The translations under genes and the position numbers were made by a program. Of a DNA stretch of 64,000 nt, positions 1 through 13,254 are shown one piece after another (the first letter of the stretch is position 1; every line of letters begins with the position of its first letter). The DNA comes from Silurus meridionalis (Eukaryota > Chordata > Actinopteri > Siluriformes > Siluridae), in the NCBI RefSeq assembly GCF_014805685.1, contig NC_060901.1, positions 18,251,405 to 18,315,404 of the forward strand. Direction: 5' to 3'. The notes below the pieces were generated by a model. That model made no database searches. It worked only from the letters and a program-made list of their open reading frames with translations, and was not told the origin of the DNA.

Positions 1-1257
1 ACACATCATTCACTTCATTTCTTAAGTTCTGCTTTGAGACTACGTCCATTGGGAAAAAAACGCAGTGAAGATCGGGATCGAGCGCGAGCCCTGTTTCGAA
101 CGGCGCTTGGCGCATCTTCTCATCACCAACATGCAGTTCAGCATCAGTTCAACAGCAAGCAGAATATTTAAAGAAGAATTAATAATGGAAGAAACTCCAG
201 ACTCTAATTCGTTCGCGTGACTTTTGTTGAAGTACGTTAATCCCCACCCGCGATAGGGGAAAATCCATGAAATGCCAACCCAATAAATAATTCAATATGT
301 TTACTCACCAGTCAAGATGCAACTTGCACAATGAAGATAATGCATTAAATGTGCCGTAGTAATGATGATGAAGGTGATGATGAAATGAATGTACCGCATA
401 CCTGAGAAGAGCATCACAGCACTCTTCCGAACGCTGAATTTTTTAGGCTGGAAAACGGTAATTTTACCGCAAAAATAACTTTAAAAAATCTTAACAATAC
501 CACCTGCATACCGCAAAATTAGATACGTGAAACTGTGAAAGCTGAACGGCGAGGGATTACTGCAATCGAAAAGGTTTTACACACCATGCTACCATGTCCA
601 TACGCTGTGTTTGAAGACGAACCACCACTTACAGTAGGGTTTGAAAAAGGTCCATGAAAAAGATCCATGAAGTTCCTGAGCAACTCAAGAACTTTGAGGA
701 TGAATTTAGACTGTTTGCTACAGTGGTTCAGGATCACAGGTTCCATGAATAGTTTATCACACAAATCACTGAACCTCGACAACAATGTAACTATGTTGAG
801 GATGAGCATTGACATTTTGAGTCTGGTTCCTCTGAAGGTTTCTTTCTCATGCCATCATCCCAGGAAGGTTTTACTTCCCACAGTCACCACTGGCTCACTG
901 ATTAGGGGATCAACTGACAATCATAAGGAACGAACAAAATATAACTTTGTATTAAATTTTTTAAATTGAATTTAATTGAAAGGTCAGACGTTCCAGTACT
1001 TTTGGCTCGTTAATCTATTATTCAATAACAATCACTGAGAAAAAAAAAAGAATATTTGACACTCAGTAGTCCAACATCCATGCAAATGCTAAGGAGTTCC
1101 CTGCAAATGTTGCCATGGGAACCAGGTGAGGCTTTGTGGAGCCGGAGCAGACGTGGCCCGGTGTTGCCATGGCACTACTACGTCCATGTGGAACGACTAG
1201 ACGAGAGGGAAGAAGCAGTGGGAAAGTTCAAGCAGGAATCATGTTGTGCATGTAGGT

Positions 1258-1690
1258 CATATAGTTTATTCTATTTTATTCTATTCTGTTTTATTATGTA
1301 TTATTATATTACATTTTATTTTGTATTATATTATATTATATTTTACACATCATATTATATAACATTTTATTATGCATTATAATCTATTCTATTTTATTAT
1401 GTATTATTATATTTTATTGTGAATTATATTTTATTACATTTTATTATTTTGTATTATTATATTCTATTATGTATTCTATTATATTTTATTATGTATTATT
1501 ATATTTTATTGTGAATTATATTTTATTACATTTTATTATTTTGTATTATTATATTCTATTATGTATTCTATTATATTTTATTATGTATTATTATATTACA
1601 TTTTATTATGTATTATATTATATTTTATTATGTAGTATATTATATTATATTTTATTATGTATTATATATTATATTATATTTGCTCCCATA
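1258..1690. repeat. AT-rich tandem repeat (TTTTATTATGTATTA-like units)
   Basis: About 430 bases are built from irregular copies of a 14-16 base unit made of TTTTATTA and TGTATTA blocks. Apparent open frames here are low-complexity Tyr/Ile/Leu strings and are not genes. Confidence 0.85.
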
Positions 1691-2544
1691 TTTCAGATTG
1701 CAAATCCACCAGGATGTATTAACCCGGGTTTGTCAGTGTCTATTCCTGGGATTATCCGCTGGTACATGTGACCAATGGCTTTAATAATCCTAACTGATCT
1801 GTTAATCCGCGCTCGCAGACAATGACCTAAATGAGTTTTTTTTTTTTTTAAATACTGACTCTGATTTACCGTCTGAGTCTAAATCATTAATTGTACTACT
1901 GCAGAAAAAAAAGTGATTCATCTGATGCATTCAGTGTGTGGAATCTTTAATGAAGAGTGATTGTATTAATGATATCAAGTAGACGACACACACATACACA
2001 CACACACACCTGATTTGTTACATAATTCACATTTTTTTGTTTTTTGCCTTGAATACCTCTTTTTGAATTCATTAAGTGTTATGTATCATTCCCATGCCAT
2101 CATGTTTTGGTTTGATGTGACCCTGAAATGCTGAATCTATTCATTCCTAGCAACATCACTTTTTGGTTTCTTCCAAATTAATAAGCCAGAGGTGAGAGTG
2201 GTGATGGAAAAAGCAGCCTGAGATGGTATCATGAAGCCTGGGGAAACATTGAGAGGAACCGAATCGCACTAAATGTCCATTTATCTTTGTTCCATCATTG
2301 TTGAGGACACATTTTTAGCCCTAATTGTCCATTATGGACCATTGCAGCAGATTTCTATTATTCACAGCCCAAATCCATGTTCATGGTTCTCGAGATCCAC
2401 AGCAACTTCATGTGGTGGAACCATCCTCAGCTACAGCGAGAGGACTCCAATCAAAGAGCCATCAAAGGTCCTGATTGAAGAAGGGAACAGGATCATACAA
2501 GAACAAAAAAAAAAATCCACTCAGGTTGTGCTTCAAGTTGGGTG

Positions 2545-2545
2545 A

Positions 2546-2600
<55 letters not shown>
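2545..2600. repeat. (TG)n microsatellite
   Basis: An almost perfect TG dinucleotide run of about 55 bases. Confidence 0.95.
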
Positions 2601-2602
<2 letters not shown>

Positions 2603-2739
2603 TGCGCGAGAGTCTTTTTTTTATCCAACACGACCAGGATAAAGCAGCTGAAAGAACCTAAAAATGAACTTGGGTGGTTTTTAGATTGGATCATCACAGC
2701 TTTCCGATTGTGGTCCTGAAAAAACTCATGTTCTGTTCC

Positions 2740-2740
<1 letters not shown>

Positions 2741-2794
<54 letters not shown>
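2741..2794. repeat. (CA)n microsatellite
   Basis: A CA dinucleotide run broken once by AA. It lies about 200 bases from the exon 1 donor of KCNMB4 and is complementary to the TG run at 2545, so the two could pair in a single strand. Confidence 0.93.
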
Positions 2795-2798
<4 letters not shown>

Positions 2799-2998
2799 CA
2801 GATGAATTAAATGATTATTGATTAATGAAATGTTTGGAGTATGGAGAACATTACAGATGTGCAGGATAGGGCAGAGGCAGGATCAGGAGGAGGACCAGGT
2901 TGAGAAACCTGTGGATCAGGTGGATGATGAAGATCGTTATGGAGCGTCTGGATGCATAAAAAGGGGGTGAACTTCGAGGTGCTAGAACGTCACAATAC

Positions 2999-3334
2999 CT
3001 TGGGGTTGAGGAGCAGCTGCTGCTCGTCGTAGTGGAGCAGCGCGGTGGCGCCGGACGCCGAGTTGTTGACGAAGATCTGCAGGCAGGGGTAGAGTGAGGT
3101 ACCGCGGCAGTCCGCTCCGCACGTAAACACGCACTCGAAGCGCTCGTCCAGGCGCCGCACGCTCAGCACCGTGCAGTTGGCCGGGCGGCTGCGGAGACTC
3201 TGGAGCGCCGGATTCAGCCAGCACAGGCACAGGATGAAGAGCGACAGCACGCCGCACGCGATTAGGAAGAGGCCGAGCCGAATGCTGCGGTCCTCCGCCT
3301 CCGAGTACTCGTACGAGACCCGGATCTTCGCCAT
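2999..3334 (-). CDS. KCNMB4: BK channel beta-4 subunit, first coding exon
   Basis: The exon encodes the first 112 residues of a calcium-activated potassium channel beta subunit, a two-pass plasma-membrane protein that modifies gating of the BK alpha subunit. It starts [15 protein letters not shown], the start of vertebrate KCNMB4. A membrane segment lies at about residues 20-40, followed by the extracellular loop with the Cys-rich pattern [11 protein letters not shown]-glycosylation sequons are at N53 (NCT) and N90 (NNS), as I recall for human KCNMB4. The exon ends at LLLNPK on the donor AAG|GTATTG, in phase 0, matching the human break before CSYIPPC. The start at 3334 is chosen because the family begins there; an open frame continues upstream to an ATG at 3439 but is not family-like. 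The second half of the protein, including membrane segment two, lies left of the window. The exon is GC- and CpG-rich, unlike its surroundings. Confidence 0.93.
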
Positions 3335-3560
3335 CGCGCGGTTCGGGGGAAGGAAAGGTCCATAAAACGCCGCGGTGCAAAGCGGACACGAGGCGGACGC
3401 TTCTGGAACTTCAACTGCGAAACGAGAGTGCGCTTCCACAACACATCCTGCTGCGTGAGTCTCTGTCTCACTCTGTGTGTGTGTGTGTGTGTGTATTTGC
3501 GTGCAACTTGGTAAAAACCCACCGCTCGCTCCTCCCTTTTACGCGTCCAACTCCTGATCC
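3335..3560 (-). promoter_or_regulatory. Likely KCNMB4 5' UTR and promoter-proximal region
   Basis: The CpG-rich block of exon 1 continues upstream to about 3420, then meets a short (TG)n run at 3474-3494. I see no clear TATA box. The assignment as 5' UTR and promoter follows only from position. Confidence 0.4.
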
Positions 3561-3609
3561 CGATTTGGATGCATGGCAGATCCAAGTGATGGAACTGGGC
3601 TTTTCTACC

Positions 3610-4215
3610 ATCTCCTAATGAAGAAGCTGAGTCCCCATGGAGAATCTCCTGTGGAGGTGTGTCCCCATGGAGAAGCTCATATCGATCTGTGTCTCTTGAT
3701 AGAGAAGCACCTGTGGAGCTGAGTCTCCATGGAGAACCTCTTGAATAGCTGTGTTTCCATAGCTTCTGTGGAGTTTTCTCAATACACAAGCACCTATAAA
3801 GCCAAATCTCCATAGAGAAGCTCCTGTGGAGCAGTGTCTACATAGAGAAGATCCTGTGGATTTGTGTTTCCATTAAAAAAAAAAAAAAAAAAAAAAGGTC
3901 CTGTATTTCCAAGAAGAAGCTCCTGTAAGGTTTCATAATAGAGAAGCTCAGGTGGAGCCGTGTCCCCTACAGAAGCTCCTGTGGATCCGTGTTTTCATAG
4001 AGAAGCTCCTGTAGAGCCGTGTCTCCCTATAGAAGCTCCTGTGGATCCCTGTTTTCATAGAGAAGCTCATGTAGAGCCGTGTTTCTTAATAGAGAAGCTC
4101 ATGTAAGGCCGCGTCTCCATACAGAAGATCATGTTCATCTGTGTTGCCATAACGAAGCTCCTGTAGAACTGGTCACCATGCAAAAGTACCTGTAGAGCTC
4201 ATATATGTGCACAGA
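3610..4215. repeat. Minisatellite, about 35-40 base unit (AGAGAAGCTCCTGTGGA core)
   Basis: About 15 degenerate tandem copies share the core GAGAAGCTCCTGTGGAGC followed by a GTGT-TCTCCAT-like part. A poly-A run interrupts the array near 3876-3897. The array begins about 280 bases upstream of the KCNMB4 start codon. Confidence 0.85.
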
Positions 4216-4289
4216 TTAGCTCCTGAGAGAACGAGGAGTGAAGCTTTTATATTATATAGATTCATCACACACACTGATATATGTGTTTA

Positions 4290-5249
4290 TTTCTTTTCAT
4301 TTTGATGATTTTGGCTCACATTTAACAAAAAGCCCTGGTTTCTTTGCCTTCAGCCCATCTGCATTTTTTGGTCTCTTGTTTCTCATTTTTCATCTTGACA
4401 ATACACCAGAGATTCTCCATGGGGTTCAGGTCTGATGAGTTTGCTGGCCAGTCAAGCACACCAACACCATGGTCATTTAACCAGCTTTTGGAGCTTTTGG
4501 CTTTTTAGTGTGGGCAGGAGCCAGATCCTGCTGGAAAATGAAATCAGCATCTCCATAAAACTGGTCAGCAGATGGAAGCATGAAGTGCTCTAAAACTTTG
4601 CTGACCTTCGACTTGATAAAACACAGAGGACCAACACCAGCAGATGAATGTGCAAACTTTACAATGGACCTTAAGGAACTTGGATTCTGTCCATCTCCTC
4701 TTCTTCTTCCAGACTCTGGGACCTGGATTTTCTTTCCTTTCATTTGAAAAGACGACTTTGGCCCACTGTTCCTTTTGTCTTTTTCCCCAGGTAAGACACC
4801 TCTGATGTTGTCTCTGGTTCAGGAGTGGCTTGACACGAAGAATACATCAGTTGTAGCCCATGGAGACGCCTGTGTGTGGTGGCTCTTGAAGCACTGACTC
4901 CAGCTGCAGTCCACTCTTTGTGAATCTCCTCAAATTCTTGAATGAGCTTCGTTCTTTTTCTACCACATTTTTTCCTTCCATTCAACTTTCCATTGATGTG
5001 CTTCTTTAGCGATGACCTTTTGTGTCTCACCCTCCATGTGCAGGGTGTCGATGATCGTGTTCTGGACAACTGTCAAGTCAGCAGTTTTCCCCCATGATTG
5101 TGGAGCCTGAACCAGTCTGAGACATTTAAAGGCTGAGGATCCTTCTCAGGTGTTTGGATTTAATGAGCTGATTAAAGTGAGACACCACGAGTCTCCAATA
5201 TTGAACCTTTTTACAATATTCTAATTTTCTGAGATACTGAATTTTGGGT

Positions 5250-5253
<4 letters not shown>
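4290..5253 (-). mobile_element. Tc1-like transposon remnant (minus strand), cut off at a (TA)n array
   Basis: Broken transposase pieces read on the minus strand. One includes GKLNGRKKCGRKR (about 5000-4960). Another runs from GVGPLCFIKSK through HFMLPSADQFYGDADFIFQQDLAPAHT (about 4640-4490), containing the second catalytic Asp region. A third, SPDLNP-like, is near 4430. Frameshifts and stops make it non-functional. The outer part on the right ends exactly where the (TA)n array begins. Confidence 0.88.

Positions 5254-5325
<72 letters not shown>
5254..5325. repeat. (TA)n microsatellite
   Basis: About 35 TA units directly abut the end of the Tc1 remnant to the left. A second small TA-flanked element starts 48 bases to the right. 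Confidence 0.96.
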
Positions 5326-5326
<1 letters not shown>

Positions 5327-5372
5327 GTATATGATTAAAAGGCCATGTTCTTAACACTAAGTAAAAAATATA

Positions 5373-5693
5373 CAGTACAGACCAAAAGTTTGGACACACC
5401 TTCTCATTCAAAGAGTTTTCTTTATTTTCATGACTATGAAAATTGTAGAGTCACACTGAAGGCATCAAAACTATGAATTAACACGTGGAATTATATACAT
5501 AACAAAAAAGTGTGAAACAACTGAAAATATGTCATATTGTAGGTTCTTCAAAGTAGCCACCTTTTGCTTTGATTACTGCTTTGCACACTCTTGGCATTCT
5601 CTTGATGCCTACTTTGAAGAACCTACAGTATGACATATTTTCAGTTCACTTTTTTGTTATGTATATAATTTTATAAACTTTTGGTCTGTACTG
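5373..5693. mobile_element. Internally deleted Tc1-like element (MITE)
   Basis: The element begins CAGTACAGACCAAAAGTTT and ends in the near-exact reverse complement, AACTTTTGGTCTGTACTG. It is flanked by TA on both sides. An inner inverted copy of a segment around TACTTTGAAGAACCTAC is also visible. It carries no coding sequence. Confidence 0.85.
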
Positions 5694-6585
5694 TATATAA
5701 TTAGATTTTATAAGTTGCTGAATCTGCACTACTTGGATGGAAATTGGGTTAGACGTGTTTTAAAAAAAAAAAAAAAAAAAACCTTTGTAAAATTAAATTA
5801 AACTAATGGATTCGTTTCACTAATGCAGTATCAACACTTTAATCCCACTGATGGCTTGGATTTCCACACAAGACATTTTGCTGTTGCAAATCATCCTGGT
5901 GTTAAAATCCAAAAATTATTCAAAATGATTCAAAATGATTTAGAATGATTCGAAATAATTCAAAATGATTCAAAATGATTCATGGATCATAAATCCAAGT
6001 TTTCTTTTCTTTTTTTTCCCATAACTGTTACTAATTCCTGTCCTCATTCTATGTTTGTCTTGAGGTTGCCATATCGTCACCTGAAATTGTGTCCCCAAAA
6101 GCCCAGCATTTCACCGTTGGACATCAGATTAGCAGTGCAAGATTCATTTCACTAATCCGACGCATTTTTGCGTATTACTCAGGATCCCCTACCCCCCCAA
6201 CCCCTCCCTCCCAGGTTGAGCTTTTAATTTCCCTTTGCTTTTAAAGCCACGAATACCGAAGCACAGTTTCCTGACGATGGATAAACAGATAGAACAGATT
6301 TATTTATTGAACATGAATTATTCAGGGCTGTTATGGTTCCATTACGCAAGCAGTCACTGTTTGATTTCTTATTCATGAAATTTATGAGAACAGTCCTGAT
6401 CCAGAATCATGAAATGGAGCTTTACAACAAATCACTGAGCAGGAAATTAGCAGGGATGTAAGTAAATCCTGTAAAGCACCTCCTGATCTATCAAAGCCTC
6501 CATTTCAATGGAAAATGTTTTCAGTCATAGGCTGGGCTTGGATCTGCCATGGTCCATATTTCAATCATGGACACTTTTTGTTGTC
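5694..6585. other. Intergenic stretch, no gene seen
   Basis: AT-rich sequence with a short tandem run of CAAAATGATT units at 5920-5985 and a C-rich tract near 6190. I found no exon-like frame with splice sites. Confidence 0.6.
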
Positions 6586-7335
6586 TGTCATGGACAGTGT
6601 TTGATTTCCATGAAGGAATTGATTTTAATCATGGACAGTGTTAATTATCAAGCAATAAACAGTGTTCGGCTTCAGTAAAGGACAGTGATTAAATTGGGTC
6701 ACGGTCCATGTTCAATTTCAGTCGTTGACAGTGTTTAATTTAAGTCATGGACAGTGTTTTAATTTGAGTTATGGACAGTGTTTAATTCAAGTCATGGTCC
6801 GTGTTTAATTTGAGTCATGGACAGTTTTTAATTTGATTCATGGTCCGTGTTTAATTTAAGCCAAAGAACAGTGTTTAATTTAAGTCATGGTCTGTGTTTA
6901 ATTTATATCATGGACAGTGTTTAGTTTGAGTCATGATCTGTGTTTAATGAGTCATGGTCTGTGTATAAGTTGAGTCATGGTCCGCGTTTAATTTAAGTCA
7001 TGGTCCGTGTTTAATTTAAATCATTGACAGTGTTCAATTTGAGTCATGTTCTGTGTGTAATTTGAGTCATGGTCTGTGTTTAATTTGAGTATTGGTTCGT
7101 GTATAATTTGAGCCATAAACATTGTTAAGTTTGAGTCATGGGCCGTGTGTAATTTGAGTCATGGGCCGTGTGTAATTTGAGTCATGAACAGTGTTTTTTT
7201 GTCTAATGGATAGTGTACATTCATGTACAGTGTTTATTGTGAAGTAATGGACAGTGTTTGATATCCATCATACAGTGTTTGATTTTACTCATGGACAGTG
7301 TTGATTTCCAAGTTATGGACAGTGATTTTAGTCAT
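6586..7335. repeat. Minisatellite, about 28 base unit (AGTCATGGACAGTGTTTAATTTG)
   Basis: Roughly 25 degenerate copies alternate between ATGGACAGTG and ATGGTCCGTG variants. A few further units appear at 7558-7650 after an inserted repeat fragment. Confidence 0.9.
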
Positions 7336-7347
7336 GTTCAGTAATAG

Positions 7348-7440
7348 GATTGACATTTACATTTGTGGTATTTAGCAGACGTCTGTGTCCAGAGCGACGT
7401 ACAAAAGTGCTTCGGGTCTCTAGCAATAAATAAATCTACA
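7348..7440 (+). repeat. Fish dispersed repeat fragment (TTAGCAGACGTCTGTGTCCAGAGCGAC type)
   Basis: It resembles the widespread fish repeat in which a CATTTGGCAGACGCC block is followed by CCAGAGCGAC. Related fragments occur at 58085 and 58460. It splits the minisatellite. Confidence 0.6.
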
Positions 7441-8249
7441 TTGGTATGTTAGATTACAACTTAAGATAAATCACACTACAACTCTGTGCTTGAGATCTTT
7501 TTTTTTTTTTTTACTCTGCAGCCTGTGTGGACAGAAACGGTCGAATTTTAGACCAAAACATAGTCATGGACAATGTTTGATTTGAGTCTTGGACAGTGTT
7601 TATTGTCAAGTAATGGACAGTGTTTGGCTTCAGTAATGAACAGTGTTACAGACACAACATGCCTTACATAAATACTAACACACACCCTAATTTGAGGGAA
7701 AAGCAGGTCATGGTAATGCACATTTGTGTTGATGGTTGTGAGTTCCAACCATCTGTTAAACACTTTGGGGGTGTTCAGCTTTGTCACAAAAATACAATCC
7801 TGCATCTCTCATGTCATGGATGTGTAGCAAAATGAGGCTCGGACTGCTATGAATTCCGCCTTGAAGCACCTGCAGAGGAGCGATTATTCGTCTCATAACT
7901 TTGAAAACTCCTGAGCAGGAGGTTTAGTTTATCAATATTTATTGTAGCCTCACTTTACAACCACATTGCGGGTTTTTTTATATGCTTTGCCTTGCCTTCT
8001 ACGAACGCAGTTATCCGTAAATTACTACTTGACGCTCGAGGTGGTGGATTTTTAGCTTGCTGCAGTCCGTATATGGCAGTGAATATCGTGAGGAATTCTA
8101 GGTGGAAATTGTTCCATTAATGCGGATTTTTATAATAAACTGTACGTGAAACCAATTGAAAAAACAGCTCCCGGTTGATTTCAGCAGGATTTGGCATGCA
8201 GGGAAAGTGACTTCATCCGTTTGTTCCCATAAAAAATAATCAGTTCTAG

Positions 8250-9645
8250 GTTGTGGATGCCTTTCTTATGTAAAAAATTTAGCTTTTCATCCGAGACACC
8301 ATTTAGTATCTTTTAAGACTTTATTTTAGCTGTAATAACTGGTTTTAAGGTTGCCAAGTAAACAAAAAACAACCTAATAAGAAATTATAAGAATCTGAAG
8401 TATCAATTCAGCAAACAATTTTCCACAATTGTTTTTTGAGAAGCAGCAAGTAACGATTTCACTTCAGATCCACACTAGAAACAAGACCAATGATCCGCCA
8501 ATTACGTTTGGTATGATTTCTTGAAATAAGGAAACATATCAGTAGGCTTTAGAAAAGAAACAAAATGTCTTAAAATAAGCATTAAAACACTTAGCAGTCG
8601 ATTCAATCTAATTATTTTAAAAGGAGCTTATTCATTATTTTCCACAGTTTTTTTTCCTAATTTGTGTAAAAAGATCTTAAAACCAGAACTACTAAACAAG
8701 AGAATTCCTAATTTAAGAATCGTCCTCGTTATATATTCCGTCTTAAAACTAGGCAAAGCGTTTCAACTAAAAACAAGATTACAATTAAAATCAAGATGGT
8801 CAACAATGAAAACAAAGCGAGAATCTTTAATTGTTGCTTCTCAAAAATACTTCTATTTTTTTGCAATATAAAATGTGTTTTTTTCAGAACTGAACACTGA
8901 AAGATATTCGACATTAGAACTGAAATGAAACTACAGAACAACTTACTGAAATTAAAAGCCATAAGCAATTTGTATAAAGAACAACATTCCAAAAAAAAAA
9001 AACAATAACCATACCGGATAATGTTTGGACAGAGTGTAAATAAATGTGTTGGCGTTGACCTAAAACAAGCGTTTGCAATAAACAATGCAAATGAACTTGT
9101 GTGAGTATTGAGTATTTTTTTGTTTACTTGGCAACCTTAAACCTAGTTATTACAGCTAAAATAAAGTGATTACAAGATCCTAGTCTTCAAATGATGTCTC
9201 TGATTGTGATTAAGTTTAATTTGCAGGTAAAATTACTAACTTTTAGCTTTTACTACAAAAATTATTCTTTTAATTTATACTAAAAATAAGATCAATATGA
9301 TTTTTATGGCTAGAAATAAAATTTTAAGTATTGAAAAGAGACTTTTTTGAAGTATTGAAAGAGTTTTTGCAGTCTTGGTTTTAATAGTAATCGTTTTTTA
9401 TTTTAATTTTTTTTTTAATTAAGAAAAGCAAACTGTTCAAAATAAATGATTTTTTTAATAATTTATCAAAATTTATAAAATGTATAAAATAAAAAACCCA
9501 CACTAAGTTTATTCGAATAAATCGACTGCTTACTAAAAGTGTTTTAATGCTCGTTTAAATTGTTTCTAGTCTGTTTTTTTTTTAAATCATGCATTTATTT
9601 CTTATATTTTTCTTATAGTTTTTTTTTCTTCTTTAAATTTTTATA
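8250..9645. repeat. AT-rich element with two interleaved inverted repeats
   Basis: The block TTTTAGCTGTAATAACT with AAGGTTGCCAAGTAAAC at 8325-8370 recurs inverted at 9115-9165. A second block, AGCATTAAAACACTT plus GCAGTCGATT, at 8575-8605 recurs inverted at 9510-9560. The pairing order is interleaved rather than nested. No transposase is recognised. Confidence 0.6.
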
Positions 9646-10735
9646 TTTGATGGTAAAAAAATTAAGATTTTTTGGACATTTTAGGAGAAAGTGGTGCTTT
9701 TAATGCATTATCTGTAATAAACAGTACATAAAACTCACTGGAAAACACCAAAAAAAAAATTCTTGCTTTTAGCAGGATTGGTAAGCTGATAAAGTAATGT
9801 CTTTTCCGACCAAAACTCCACCTGGTTCTGGTTTTGCTGAAGCGATAATTGCAGATATACACTTCCCAAGCCATAAAAATAGATGCACTGACATTTGATT
9901 GCTTTGCAAGGGCCAATTTGGTGCAATGATGGAATGTTCTGGAGCGGTCAATCCTTCTGTTCATGAGCCGATCATCAAATCTGTCAGTTGTACAACAAGG
10001 CAAAGACACTGTGAGGAGCTCAATCTGTAGTTGGTACAGTCCACCCAAATATATATATAGTGGTGTCATCCACTTGCAAAAAGACTTCAGTTCCACCATC
10101 AACTCCTGAAGCTCTTCAGTCTGATGGATCTACTAGTAAGCCTAAAACACCAGACACACCCTGTTGTTCCAACCAAAGGTGCAGGAGTACCTGATTAATA
10201 GAGTCTTGTGGAGCATTTTTGTAAAAGGCAAGAGCTCATGGTGGACTAGCGAAGTTGTGAAATCCTTCTCTGCGGGTCATCCTTCCCACAGTTTACTCTT
10301 CTTCTTCAGTACCTGAAGACCTCCTATCAGAAATGTTCAAAGTCTGACTGGAAGGTCATGAGTTTAAATTTCTCGTTTTGAAGACAAAGTTTGCATTGTG
10401 CATACGACCACATGGCTCCACAGTGACCTTGTGTATGAACTTGGAACGAAAATTTTTTCTACCAGACCAGGACTCTATAAACAATAAACCTGTTCTATTG
10501 TATTTCTTAGTATTAAGGCTCCATCTGGTGGATGACGATGAGACCACACTGCCCTTGACGTCACTGATGATCTACAAAAAATGTTTTTCAAATAATTCAT
10601 CTAAGAATACTTCAGGCCACAAATGTTGAGGAATAGATTTTGAAATATTAGCCTTCAAATTATCAATGACTTTTATAGTTTGCATCTTTTCCACACAATA
10701 TGGGAAAATGTTGTTTGTGGACTACCGTTTAACAT
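9646..10735. other. Intergenic stretch with possible repeat-derived sequence, no gene seen
   Basis: A 146-codon minus-strand frame at 10102-9662 has no recognisable domain and no supporting splice sites. It may be old repeat-derived sequence. Confidence 0.35.
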
Positions 10736-10739
10736 TTAA

Positions 10740-11070
10740 CCTCCATGCTCACCTCTAAATTAGAGGTCCTGGGACTCAGCTTCCTCAACTTCCTGACAGA
10801 CAGACAACAAGCCGTACGGGTGGGCAAACACTCTTCATCTATTATCACCCTCAGCAGTGGAGTTCCTCAGGGTTGTGTTCTGAGCCCCTGCTATACTCGC
10901 TGTATATATAGACTGTGTGGCCACTTCCAACTCCACCACTATCATCAAGTTTGCTGATGACACTGTTGTGCTGTTCTCAAACAACAAGATTGCCTACAGG
11001 AGATTAAAAACCTTTAAGAGACTTTTAACCATCCTCTCAGGCACTAAGGACTTTCTACACCTCTAATAAA
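10740..11070 (+). mobile_element. CR1/L2-type LINE reverse-transcriptase fragment
   Basis: A plus-strand fragment reads FLNFLTDRQQAVRVGKHSS then GVPQGCVLSP, typical of the RT palm of CR1/L2/Rex1-group LINEs. After a frameshift it continues to the catalytic-type motif FADDTVV near 10955. It is short and broken. Confidence 0.75.
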
Positions 11071-11139
11071 CTTGTTGTCTTCAACATAGAAGTGCATCTG
11101 CGAGAGTGAAAGGGAAAGTTGTCTGTGGTGAGACCGGCT

Positions 11140-11645
11140 ATCACAAATCACTCCTGCTATCACTCTTCTCCACCCACTCCACCCTGGTACCTTAACTCCT
11201 CCACCTTCTCCACCTCTTCTCCCTTAACTGCACCACTCCACTGCCCTCCCTTTTATTCACACACATGTACTCTGTCTTACTTCTACTGAATTTCATTTCC
11301 CTTCTCTCCAGCGCATACCTCCACCTCTCCAGGCTCTTCTCAACCTGCTCGCTACTCTCACCACAAATCAAAATATCATCCGCAAACATCATAGTCCATG
11401 GAGACTCCTGTCTGACCTTGTCCGTCAACCTGTCCATCACCACTGCAAACAAGAAAGGGCTCAAACCGATCCTTGATGCAGTCCAACATCCACCCTAAAC
11501 CAGTCTGTCGTTCCTACTGCACACTTCACTGCTGTCACACTGTCCTCATACATGTCCTGCACCACCCTCACATACTTCTCTGCCACACCAGACATCCTCA
11601 TACAATACTACAAATCCTCTCTCCACCCTTTCATACACTTTCTCT
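11140..11645 (-). mobile_element. RTE-type LINE reverse-transcriptase fragment
   Basis: On the minus strand it reads MSPFLFAVVMDRLTDKVRQ followed by FADDILICGES and RSKTEYMCVN, the RT palm of a fish RTE-type LINE seen four more times in this window. The downstream half is missing or scrambled. Confidence 0.85.
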
Positions 11646-11665
11646 AAATCCTTTTTTATATAATA

Positions 11666-11735
11666 ATAATAATAATATTAATAATAATAATAATACATAC
11701 CTACATGTATTATTATTATTATTATTATTACAATG
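11666..11735. repeat. (AAT)n / (ATT)n inverted triplet runs
   Basis: An AAT run is followed, after a short spacer, by an ATT run. Together they form a potential hairpin of about 25 base pairs. Confidence 0.85.
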
Positions 11736-11754
11736 CCTACATACCTACTGTATC

Positions 11755-12395
<641 letters not shown>

Positions 12396-13008
12396 GATTC
12401 TAAGAGTATACATAGTGCTGGTAGCTACAGGTTCATTCCTGTATTTTATTCCAAACATAATACCATATAAGTTCAGTTCATCTGATGTATGACTACCGAG
12501 GCTTGACATATTCACCCTGATCCCTTTCTCCTGCCATTCAGGCTCTAGACATAAGACGTCTCAGCCACAAATCTCTTCAAAGCCCCTTCCTGTGTTTATC
12601 GAATGCACGACACAGCGTGCAGATCAAAAGCAGCCTTTCAGGTCTCACTTTACACACCTGGGCCTGCTGTAAATGATCCGCTCATCACAAAAGAACAAAC
12701 TGAACTCGAGTACTCTTAAAACCTGTCCTCTGCAAAATGAGACGTGCTAGAAGACCTAGAAACTTTCATTTACAGTCTAGTCTGGAGAGATGATCGAAAA
12801 CCTAAAGCTTTGTCCTTCGTCCTCCTCAAAGTCTTTAGTCCAACATTTTCGTTTAAACCCTATGAGAATACATATCCTTATCCTTAGGTGTTGATTTTGC
12901 GTAGATGAGAGCGTTTTAAAAAAAATTAATTATACAAAAAAATAGAAAATGTTTCTAGAACCTTCCGGATTAATGTGGACGTGGACTTGAAAAAGGGTGA
13001 CGTGTGTC

Positions 13009-13108
<100 letters not shown>

Positions 13109-13254
13109 AAGTTTCCTGGGATGTTGTAGTCTAGTGCAAAAGGTTGCAGCTTTAAAAGAGGTTCCTGTTGATCATGATGATGATAATGATGTTGATGATG
13201 AGGTCCTGTAGCGTTTGGCCAAGGTTCAGGGAACCCGAGAAAAGGTGTTGAACG

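Larger units (their letters stand above)
1..2998 (-). other. KCNMB4 intron 1, 3' portion outside window
   Basis: This stretch follows the splice donor of KCNMB4 exon 1 and contains no second exon that I can find, so it is read as part of intron 1. It holds an AT-rich tandem repeat, two dinucleotide arrays and scraps of dispersed fish repeat near 820-930. No other gene is visible. Confidence 0.6.

Noticed and set aside
3171..3389. Open frames overlapping KCNMB4 exon 1 in other frames and on the plus strand
   Set aside because: They are shadows of a GC-rich coding exon and have no family match.
3335..3439. N-terminal extension of KCNMB4 from an in-frame upstream ATG at 3439
   Set aside because: The frame is open but the added 35 residues are unlike any KCNMB4, while the family start MAK sits at 3334.
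6586..7335. CRISPR array
   Set aside because: The period is regular, but there are no distinct spacers and the context is vertebrate; it is a minisatellite.
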